NCBI GenBank assembly: GCA_903813345.2
Contig: CAIIXF020000010.1
Span: 15,492,181 to 15,556,180, forward strand
Length of the DNA: 64,000 nucleotides
DNA from: Owenia fusiformis
Lineage: Eukaryota; Annelida; Polychaeta; Sabellida; Oweniidae
Direction of reading: 5' to 3'
Below the pieces are notes generated by a model. It saw only the letters and a list, made by a program, of their open reading frames with translations. It was not told the origin of the DNA and ran no database searches. Both the position numbers and the translations under genes were made by a program. Shown here piece after piece: positions 27,901 through 39,900 of the stretch; the first letter of the stretch is position 1, and every line of letters starts with the position of its first letter.

Positions 27901-30900
27901 AATGGTAGAAATGCATTATAAAACCTGTGATGACAATGGAATTAATTATTTGTGTATAGGTTTTAATAGAATTAATGGAGTGATGGCTGGTTGACTCTGG
28001 GAGTATATAAGCGCCTTAGGTGTTCAGTGGGGGTGGTTAATTGATTTGACCCATACACAGACATGGTGGTCAATTTAGTGAAAGCCATGTTGGCTTATTC
28101 CTCAAGTCAATTAAATATTTGGTCAAAATGGTTGTCATTTGTTTTGTTTGTATGTTTGCTTGTTTGTTTGTTTGTTTGTTTGTTTATTCTATGGCCATGT
28201 GATGTCTCAAAACCATAAAAAGACACATGATACAAGAAATAAAATTATTTTTAAAGGACGGAAAATTTAAATAGCCTCATTATCAGCATCTTTGTTTTTT
28301 TATTTATTTTTCATTACTCCAGGAAAGACACAGAGTATTTCATTTCAAAATTAAATTTTTCGAGGTTTTTAAATTAAAGGAAAAGTTTCTTTTAGCCAGA
28401 TGGTTGGTTGTATAAAATGTGCACTGTCAGGACACTGCATATCATTTTCATTCAATAATACAAATGACATAACATATCAACATTAAACTTCTTATCAGTT
28501 TTGTATGTATATATAAAGTCAAGAGTAAGGAAATACAGCCCATTGATCAGGCCCCAGGGTTAGATAATATACCGACTGCCCCGGGACATTTTTGAACTTC
28601 AAAGATTGAAATACTTGGGAGGTAAATGTATTAGGCACATGACTCATAGTTTTATGCTTGTATTATGATATAATAAATATTCAGTTATTTCATTTTGAGG
28701 CTCAATTCGTAAAATAATAGAGACATTTCTTATAGTTAACAATGAGCTATTCTAATGTGGATTAATAAATATTCAAATGATTGCCATTATAAATTGATAA
28801 GATTGCCTAGCATGTGTTTTGACAATTTAAACACCATACGATATATATTCCAATTTGGCACAGCAGATATGATGACAAGTGTTTGAGATTAGATGTGTAT
28901 CCATGTGAATATTGCAATCTTCTCTTGTCAATCCAAACCAACCGCTGCCACCAATTCTGCTTGATTTCATTGAAATCATCACTCTATAGCCCCTAACTCA
29001 ATTAGCTTGCTCCAAAATCATCATATCAATAATTGGAACGCTATGCTTATAGCCTAGATTTAATTTAGTAAAGAAAATCTAGCATTATTATATCAAAGCC
29101 GGCTTTCTTTTTGTTCAGTGGGTGAAGTGAATCTGGATAACCTAATTCAGTCGAGTGTCTAATTTAATTCCGATCAAATACTGGCGATATTATATCGGTA
29201 ATTCCCTTTCATTTGGTTAGTGTTCTAAGTCTAACTGGAAAGTCAAGTGAATTATTTGCCAAATCTTGCCAATAGGGCACTTGTAGGTTTCAGTTTCCTT
29301 GCTTTAGTGAACCAATTGCCTGGGTCAGAAACCCATGTTCAGAAGAACATTTGAACGTATTATTTATTTTTTAAGGTATGAAATTAGTTACAGATAAATT
29401 GAAAATCAAGTGAAATATCTGCAGATTCTTGTCGCAAACTTGTATCTTTCAGTTTCCATGATTATTATTGAAATTTATAATTGTAAATAATTCTATAATT
29501 ATTGATTATGTTTGTTTTAGGATTGGCAAGTTAGTCAAGGAGTTGACCAGGCACCTAAGTAGTCAAGGCACCGGCCCATGGCCCCAGAATAGAGTCTCTG
29601 CCCTCGATAGAGCCCTGGGTGAAATCAAACGTGTTATGGAGAAAAAGGTGGGTTGGTTTTGATCAATTGTTAAGGCAAAAAACCTAAGTAGTAAAGTCAA
29701 GTTCTATTCTTATTCTTAGTAATAAAAATTTTGAAAAATCCCCTTTTTTGATTAATTTTTTATGTAGTTAGTTTTTTCAATTGATATTGATTGTTGCAGT
29801 TGGTGTTCGGTGTTCACTGTCTGTTAAAAATGGCATGTAGTGACATTTTGCATGTCAATAATACTTGCCCATGTAATATCTTTACTTGTACCTGTCTTAG
29901 GTTCCCGGCGATCAGATAGCTGTAAAAATAGCTGGAGGTCTCACTACACTTACAAGAATACTCATGTTATCGATGACTACCTCACCCGCTAGTCCAGCCG
30001 TTATTCCCACAAAGTAAGTAACATTTTTAGAGGCTAAATGAAATAATAGACATAAGATACTCCCAGGGTGTGCCATATATTCCAGATTTACTGTTCAGAA
30101 TATTATTATGATCTCCCATGTTGTCATTCATACAGTGGCTGCCATTGAGGGAATTAATGAAAATAATTTCAATCCCGAGGGAGTATCTTGGCCATAGACA
30201 CGTTCCAGAAGTTGCATGCTGAGAGTGCATGGCAGCGGACAGAATATTCTAAAGGGGAATTTTTGCACTATTTCCCCAAAATGTAGAACCCGATATGTAT
30301 TGTTTTAAGAATATTGTATGCAAGAAGTTTTTTCTTGTAGACTTTAGTCTTTTAACCCCTATTGTCTGTGCTAGAAGGAACACATGACATAATGGTTATT
30401 TGTACTTTTCATCTTCCCCTTTAGTAGGGATTAATAGAATCTTTCTGGGTTCATATATTTAATACCATGTGACCATTAATGAGCCAATGAGCATTCAGAA
30501 TACATAAAGAGTAGGTAATAATTTCCTTTATTAATCAATTGGCCTAGAAAACAAGTTCAGGAGTTCTGAGTTGGCACTTGTGTCACACTCTGGACGGATA
30601 CTCTATATATTAACTGATCAGTAATTGATTGTTAAGGGTGAAATGCAATTCAATTGACTTCTTTGTGAGATAAATTACAAAATTTTTACAATGCTCTCGT
30701 ATTATTACGAGAACCATTCTCATTGAGCAGTTTATTTGGGAAAACAATAAAGTATATTGATAAAATAAAATATTTTAATGAAATAGGTATTAATTTGTGA
30801 TTGCCATTTGTTGATGGTATTTCACCGAAGAATATTGGTTTGCGAGGTAGTCGGAGTGTGACAAATTAATTAAAAAATCATTCTCCTTCGATAATTGATC

Positions 30901-33900
30901 GAGAGAAACTTTTCATTGTAAACTCTGATTGTAGTAATTTACTTATGAAATATTAATGAAGAGAAGAGAATCGCATATTAAGTATGAGTGTTCTTGTATG
31001 TTCTGTTTAGAATATGCATGTATGTAGAGGAGGGGGGCTGTGGATTGTTGTTGGAGAATTTACATCTTATTGGTTAAAATTGGCTTTTTATGAATCAAAA
31101 TTGACAATATAATAAGAGCCCAAATAGGTAACGCAGTATTTGTTTTCTTGTCTGCAGATTTCGTGACAAAAATACTTCACCAATTTGATTTGAAGTTTTT
31201 AGAGATATTTCGGTAAAAAGTGGTCATTTTTGATTTTTAGGTGAACTATTCACTATTTATCAGTTAGTGCTCCCGCATAGTTTGCTTTAGAAATTGATAG
31301 GGAATTTAAACTCTTTCTGGGTATTGATTGACAATATACAATCTACAATCATTTAAACTGGAATGGATAGAAATATTATTGTTTAACAAAAACTTACATG
31401 AAATTCTATCTCACTGATCAATTTCAACTCAATAACATTATCTGAAGCCCAGATGGGTTAAGATAAAACAAAAACATAATACCTGGTTCAGCACTTTGAA
31501 ACCTTGTTAATCTTGACCCCAAAAGGAAGATGAATGCTGTCATGCATATGTTAATTGTTATTGTTATGTCTTTTGTATTTCCACCAAAGATTCTGAGGAT
31601 CTTTGTCCTGTACTGCATCCTGTGTTCTGCTTCCTGTGTGTAAAAAACATGATCATTCCCTGTGTTTACCCCCCCCTCCAGATTTATAGGCTTGTTTTTG
31701 CAAGGGCTTAACTAATCAGGTCTATAGGGATTAAGTAGCAAATCTTATATTTCAATTATAATTTATTTATTAAAAAGTCAACAATCACTTGTTGTAATGC
31801 ACAACTTACAATAACATGTTTATACAATAACATACAATTTAAAATTGCTGTACAATAACATACAATTTACAATTGCTGTACAATAACATACAATTTACAA
31901 TTGCTGTACAATAACATTAAATTTACAATTGCTTCTTTGCCTCTCATAAAAACAATAATTAGAAGCAGGTAATTTATAAATGCAATTTTCTAACAGGTTG
32001 GACTTATCATTAGAAATCTAGAAAACAATTGTGAGGTAAATTTAAATATGTGAGAATACATTAAACATGAATCCTGTATTTATAAACATGGATTAGGGTC
32101 TCTGATAAACCTTAATCTCTGACAGATTTACAAATGTCAAGATAAGGGACACCAAAACAGTATAACATCACATTGTTTTCTCTCATAATGATATAACACA
32201 GGGACAGTACATGATTACTAAGGCAACCCCCCCCCCCCCTCCCATCCCCTGCCCTAAAAAGTTACATGACGAAAATAAAACGTCAAATTATCCATTGTTT
32301 CTCCAGATAATGAATAAAATATGAAATTGTTGATGGACAGCAAGAAGTCTACTGGAAGTATAAATATAAACACTGGTATTAGATCTCACCATGTGTAACT
32401 GCACACTTTGGTTACACGAGCCTTGTACAAGTGAAAACAATACGATGTTTAGACATTTTCAAGTAGCCCTCTGTCTCTATGGTTAATCCTGCTTCCGCCC
32501 TCTGGCTCCAATAATAGTCCCTGGCAGGATCAAGTCCATACAAAATATTCCCGCATCGATATCAACAAAATAATGTATTGGTTATCGAGAAATAGTGGAT
32601 CCATCTCATTCGCTGATTTTCCTCAGAATTTTTTCTTAATTTTCAAGATGAAAATTGCTTTTTGGATAAGAACAATTTTTTAACAATTTGAATAGGGATT
32701 CATTTTCAAAGGGGTTATCTTTCAAATGAAATTTTCTACAAGATATGCTCCAGTTTGTTTTTCATATAGTATTTGTATTAATATAGGTTTAAAATATGTT
32801 TCTCTTTGAGCCATTGTATCACGGATCTTTATTTGTTTTGTCTATTCAGTCGGCATATTACATCAATTATCATAAATAGTTTAGTATAAATCCTTTTCTA
32901 ACTATAATTGAAACCCCACAAAACAGCTTGATATCAAAATTTGCTCTCCATGTCTTTTTGTGTACAACTTAACCCCGTCTTACTGGTGACTCTTACCATA
33001 TTTGGCATCTCATCGATCAGAATTCTTTATTTTATTTTTTTATATTTCCAGATCTCTAGTCAACACCAGTGATGTCATGAGACATGTATGTGCCAGTTGC
33101 TATGACAACTGTCATTATATGTTGTTTAGCAACAAGCTGGCGACAGTCATAGACATTTTAGTCAGTCAATTAAATGTAAGTATCTTTAGACAATATATTA
33201 AAACATTTTTTGCAAAATAATTGAATTTACATTTAGATTAATATAGTAATATATTGGGGAGGGAGAGCTGTCATACCCAGGAGCACCAAACACAGGTTAA
33301 ACAATTCAAAGAAATTTAATGGTATGGGACATTTATAATTTTTGCATGATAAGCTTGAACTTTTGGGAAATTGCAAAAGTTACTTGTTTCTTGATATCAT
33401 CCTCACTTTGGAAAAATAAAAAAATAAAAATTGAAAAGGTATTAATTCAAAAATATCTAACAATTTTCAAATCAGGGGAGTAGAAAATGAGACAAAACTC
33501 TTAACATGCCAGAGAAAAGTAAAAACTTTGAAGTTATCAGTAAATCTTGCTTTGTAAGTGTGGGGCTCGGTTGCAGAAGAATAAATATTTGTTTAACAGC
33601 ATGGCGCTTCAGGGGTAAAAGTTTTGCTCACTGAAAGTAACTCCTGTGTAAACTATCCACTGAGTATACGGCTAGGAGGCATCGTCTTGTAAAAACACAA
33701 CTCACTGAAAATGATTCCGGTTCTAAGTGATATTTTTCTTAAGAAATTAATATATTTGTTCATGTATATAAGGACTAGTACGTGTCTTTTACCCTGATAC
33801 TAGTCTGGTTATTGTTGCAGTTTTATTTTCAATTTTGCTTCTGTAATTTAGATCACATCATTGGCTTCCCAGTTAGCACTATCCCTTGGGTTGCCTCAAA

Positions 33901-36900
33901 AATCAAAAATAATCAGGCAAACACATGTACAGTAATGCATTGGTCACATTTGCTCCCATTTTCACTACGGCGCCCGGCTGATTGAGTATTTTGTTCAAAA
34001 TTGAATACAATATTGAACAAAACACTCAATCAGCCGGCCAATGGATCGGAGCAAATGTGACCGAGGCATAACATATGTTCATTCAATTTTGATTATTTTA
34101 CACTATCCCTTGTAATGCCAATAACATTTGAGATAAAACAACACTGAATTATTGAGTTCTACTGAAAACAGAACAGCCTTTGATACTAAAATAAGAATGA
34201 CAAATTGGTTCTATTAAACGGAGATATGTGTGATCTCTACTCCATATCCCATCTAAGAACTAAGGGATTTTAGAACTGTTGACAGGACAGCATTGACCAA
34301 TATAATGATATCAAAGTAAGGAATGTAGTTTAACACTACCATCAACCTGCTAACAGGGAGATGCCTAGCATCTTGACAGTGCATTACTTAATGAAAGGAC
34401 TGTACTCTCTAATATTCAGAATATCAACATTTTCAATGCAAAACTCCACTTGCCCCTCCCTTAAGTTTGTGACATTTAGATTCAGTATACTGTACATCAT
34501 ATACCCATATCATTGATCATAGTACATGGGCCCTAGCCTTAATTCAAAGTATAGAAAAAGGTTCCTTTTCCAATGAGTGTTCTACTTTTTGACTTTAATT
34601 ATGCAAATTGTGGAATCAGTTTTTGAATCATATCAGATTCCCTGTTTAAAAAAGTGGCTTAAAAATTCAATATTGCTCATATCTTTAGGTGGTCTAGATT
34701 TTTCATAAATAGTCCCCAAAGTCAACATCAACTCCAAGTTGTTTATTTTTTTAATGCTTTTTTTATATTAAATGTGTTGTGTACTTTTAAAGACAAACTC
34801 AATGATACACCGTAGGCTGATACATAGTTATAATTGAGACTAAAGAGTTCCTTGTCAACTAAATTGAGAAATGTTTGTTTAGAACCTGGGACTTGCTTGA
34901 GGTGTTCTACCTTACAAACACTTCTTCTTAGAGAGCTTTAATAACAAAAAGATCCGATAAATATTTCAATGTACCCCTGCGGGTCAAATAACGAGTTTTA
35001 ATCCAATATTTTTAATAAACTGGTTCTTGTTACTTACTTGTCCCTACTCCCAATGTCCTTGCATTTGATTCAAATATGATTGAAATAACACTTCATTTAT
35101 TATTTCTATACCATAATATTCCATGATTATGCCAGTATTAGCATGATCCAAGCATTAATTTTATTGATATCACCAGTTAATATTTTGAAAGCTATTGGTA
35201 AGAAAGATTTCATTCAAAATCACTTGACATGACTTTCAAAAAAAGAGTTTTATCCAATTGTTCATTGTTTAATTTCTTGGCAATTCATTCATTTCTTCCA
35301 TTTGATTTTAGAATGATCCATACCTTGAATGAGAGCTACTTGACAACTGAATATTTTATTTTGATGATTAACTGATTAATTTTTGATGATTATTGATATT
35401 TCTTTCATACACTATTAAATAATAATAGAGAGGTTCCTTATTGACTTGTAAACTGTCTATTTGTCTAATCTTGTCAATTGAATAGATCAGATTTTCATAG
35501 ATTAAAAACCAGGTGAATGTGGGATAATAATATTTCTCTTTGAGTCAAGCCAAAATTCTATTGTATTAATATTGATTTCTTGAATAAAATTAACTGTAAA
35601 TAAAAATGATTAAAAAATTCTTTGACTCCCCATGATTTTTTAATATGTCATCATCACCGCCAAGAAGTTGTGACATATTGTTACTGTTTTTCATTTGTCA
35701 TCTGTGTTGCATTTGTCATCTGTGATTGGCATTGGTGTCTGTGACAAATTGTTACACTTTTGTAATTGCATCTGCGCTAAAGTTAAGGTAGATAGAGTAG
35801 AAGAACTTTTAACCTGTTAGATTATGCTATTAGTATGTGAGCACATATTGCCTAATATGCCATGCCTTCCTTGAGATAAATGTAACTTTACCAATTTGGA
35901 ATTTGACTTTAATTTACAAATCATGTAAATTATACATGCCTCTACACTTCTCTTGATTTTCTATTTCTGTAAAGCACAGAAAAATTGTCTTGGTCCACAC
36001 AGCTACATTTTTATCAATTTTAGATAACAGTGCTTCTGACTGAACAATTGCCTTTCATAATATTTGCTGATGTATGTCCACAGAAAACTCAAAGGAGTAT
36101 ACAGTAGAACCTCAAACCTGTCTCAGTGAACACCTCTCTCTAGTGAACACCTGTATTTAGGGAACACCACTTCAAGACACATTTTACATTGAGTCCTGTA
36201 TAAAAGTTCCCCTCTGTAGTGAACACCTGCCTATAGTGAACACTTTTTGTGGTTCCATAGGTGTTCACTATATACAGGTTTTACTGTACATGTATATATA
36301 CTTTTAGATTTAATAAACACTTTGTTTCTACAGATTTTTCAAAAGCAATATGAAATAATTTTGAATATGTTATTTAACTGATTTGACCACATTATCAATA
36401 ATGATTAATAAATCTAAATGGAGCATGAAACATTAAATGAAATCAACCACAATTGTAATAATAAGCAGATTTTATGAAAAAGACAAATTTGCTAAAATTT
36501 GAGAAATATATGAAATTTGATAAGCTTGATGTAAAAAGGGTATTGTATAATTTTAATAAGGTGGTTACAATGGTTATTTTTGACCACAAAGTTTCCTTAT
36601 ATTTTATGTGCATATATCAAGTTCTGCGTAGTTGAGATGAGACATTATAATTGTATATTAGTGGCATATGTTTGATGTAAACTTTGGTGGGTGCAATATG
36701 TTTATTGTGGTAATGTCTGTAATTTTAGTATATTTTTGACCAAGATTGAAATCTCATGTACCATGTACATTGTGCACACTTGGTGGGGGGGGGTGCCATT
36801 GTATGAATTATTATTAAGCATTTATTTGAGTTACTCAAGTAAAAATAATGATTTAAATACTGTATACAGTGTAATAAGTTTTTCTCAATTTATCTATTTA

Positions 36901-39900
36901 TTTATCAGAAAGCAATATTTTTGAAAATGTCACTTTTCTGTATCTAATAAATCTTAAGAAAGGATCTTTTTGAAATATTTTGGAAAAGTTAACTTTCTAC
37001 CTCATTCTCGCAGTTGCAATTATTTCATATCACATGTTTTTAATAAATTAAATATATATCTTACAAATATATTCACTTATACTTTTTTCATGGTTATATA
37101 AAATTATAAAAAAATACAAAGTAGAATTATAAGCTTACTTTTTTATGTGTTAATTGTATCATTTTTCAATGCTGTATCTATCAATGATGGAATAATATAT
37201 ATCTTAATATCGAATAAAATGTATATATTAAATACAATGAACAGAAATAAGGCCTTATGGTTCTGTCATGGAAACCGATTTCAATCTTCATATTTTCAAT
37301 TATATGTGACAGGTGAATTATGCATGTCCATATGTTAAAGCAATATCCCTGTACCCTCCAAGACCTATTGTTGGTTCCTATAAAACTGAAGGGCTATAAC
37401 AATGTAGGTTTTTCAGCCACTCTCTCTTCAAGGAGGAATGAAGAGTAATCTCTGATAGATTGGATGTGATGGGCTAAGTGGAGGCTAATGGCATACACAG
37501 ATGTACTACCCCTTCTCAAATATACACATTTTCTTGATACTTTTCATATTTTTAATCATCACATATCAGAATGATGTCCGGTGTTCTTGGTGTTATGTGA
37601 ATTTAGAGTCTATTTAAATTACATTTTATGAATTTTTCAACACAGATATTCACATTTTTAAAGTTTTCATCAAAAAGAGCATTTAATCTTTGATATTTTC
37701 TGAAAGGGTTGTTGCCATGACAGCTCCCTGGAGACAGTTGCTATGGTTATCCATCAGTACCCTCCAGGTAAAAGCGTCTCCCATGGGGCTTATTCACAAT
37801 CACTCTAGCATACATTAATATAATAGCAAATGTTATTGCTTAGCATTATAACTCAATGCAAGTCCTGTAGTGATTGCTGTCTTTATTATTGAACGGGTCA
37901 ACTCTCAGTGCATTTTTGTGAAATGGATTTAACGAAGGATGAGATAGCTCCCCCTATTCCTCAAAGCTCTTAGACATTGAGGTGTTTTCTACTGTTATTC
38001 CCTTTTTAGTATATATAAGCTTTTTCTGGAGCCAATAGCCATAATGAATTAGAATATGAATACTGTAAACATATAAAACCATTCTTATTTACATATTATA
38101 TATTTTTAACTACATATTGGATTGTGAAGCCACCTTTCATGGTTCATTGAAACACAACTCAACAAGTCATGCAACTCATATTGCCCCCTAAACAAAATCA
38201 TGTCTTGTCTTATTCATTTAGTAATTCTGAATTATGGCTTTACTTTCAGATTCTAATACCAGAGAGTTTCAGTTCAGATCTGCTGGGTAACAGTGGGAAT
38301 AGTAGTGGAGGTGGAGACATACAGCGGCTCCCCTCTAATCCCCTAGCTACCTCCCTCCTCAATCTCCTAGCTACAGTCCTACTCTGCCTCTCAAAACACA
38401 TCAGTGGTGGTCATGCTACTGAGGTTGGGGCATCAAAACATATCATCAGCTCTAGCGGTCATGCTGCAGATGTTGGTGCATCTGGTGATGCATTTATATC
38501 ACGTTCTACAGACATAATCAGGTGAGTGGTATGGAGATGGGTTATGTTTTGGGGGCATGCTCTAAAGAAGGGACTTTGTGGTGATAGGTAATGTTTTGGG
38601 GGCATGCTCTAAAGAAAGGACTTTGTGGTGATAGTAATGTTTTGGGGGCATGCTCTAAAGAAAGGACTTTGTGGTGATAGGTAATGTTTTGGGGGCATGC
38701 TCTAAAGAAAGGACTTTGTGGTGATAGTAATGTTTTGGGGGCATGCTCTAAAGAAAGGACTTTGTGGTGATAGGTAATGTTTTGGGGGCATGCTCTAAAG
38801 AAAGGACTTTGTGGTGATAGTAATGTTTTGGGGGCATGCTCTAAAGAAAGGACTTTGTGGTGATAGGTAATGTTTTGGGGGCATGCTCTAAAGAAAGGAC
38901 TTTGTGGTGATAGTAATGTTTTGGGGGCATGCTCTAAAGAAAGGACTTTGTGGTGATAGGTAATGTTTTGGGGGCATGCTCTAAAGAAAGGACTTTGTGG
39001 TGATAGTAATGTTTTGGGGGCATGCTCTAAAGAAAGGACTTTGTGGTGATAGGTAATGTTTTGGGGGCATGCTCTAAAGAAAGGACTTTGTGGTGATAGT
39101 AATGTTTTGGGGGCATGCTCTAAAGAAAGGACTTTGTGGTGATAGGTAATGTTTTGGGGCATGCTCCATAAAAAAGAATATACTTATTTCAAGAAATAAG
39201 ATGGTTTAATTTTTATGAGGGTAAATTTAGGCGCACTATAATGCAAAGTCCCAATAAATGTCTCTACTTGAAGTAACTCTTTCATTCTTTTACACATGTT
39301 TTCTTGAGGCTGTGTGGTGAACTGGCTATATAATATGGTCACTGTTTTTAGCAGTACAGGGTATCCATGGTTTACCATATATGTTGAATCAATGAATATG
39401 GTTTTCTGAAAATATCCAAAACCAATTTGGTTCAATTGACAGAAGAAAGCACTGTGAATATTATTGATTTGTGTTCTATTTTAGCTACATTATCAGCAAT
39501 TGTGTTCTATTTCAGCTACGTTATCAGCAATTGCGTTCTATTTCAGCTACATTATCAGCAATTGCGTTGTATTTCAGCTACATTATCAGCAATTGCGTTC
39601 TATTTCAGCTACATTATCAGGAATTGCATTCTATTTCAGCTACATTATCAGCAATTGCGTTCTATTTCAGCTACATTATCAGCAATTGCGTTCTATTTCA
39701 GCTACATTATCAGCAATCACATTCTATTTCAGCTACATCATCAGCTATTGCGTTCTATTTCAGCTACATTATCAGCAATTGCGTTCTATTTCTGCTACAT
39801 TATCAGCAATTGCGTTCTATTTCAGCTACATCATCAGCTATTGCGTTCTATTTCAGCTACATTATCAGCAATTGTGTTCTATTTCAGCTACATCATCAGC

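Larger units (their letters stand above)
23371..29520 (+). other. intron 17, 6.1 kb
   Basis: Holds two short inverted-repeat elements (24020-24210 and 24280-24564), a 16-bp tandem (CTATTGCAACAAAA) at 26246-26285, and a (TTTG)n tract at 28141-28186. Otherwise AT-rich with no recognisable gene. Confidence 0.65.
33176..38249 (+). other. intron 20, 5.1 kb
   Basis: Holds a palindrome (33936-34069), a copy of the ACAAATGG repeat (35652-35775), the second pogo-type element (36102-36286) and a G-run (36782-36791). No gene seen. Confidence 0.65.

Noticed and set aside
37709-37767. Short open block followed by GTAAAAG-like sequence as an extra exon between exons 20 and 21
   Set aside because: No similarity to SCAPER, and exons 20 and 21 already join in phase with continuous homology.
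38542-39162. 206-codon minus-strand open frame of a 31-residue repeat
   Set aside because: It is the 93-bp dimer of the minisatellite read in one frame; no start, splice or regulatory context.
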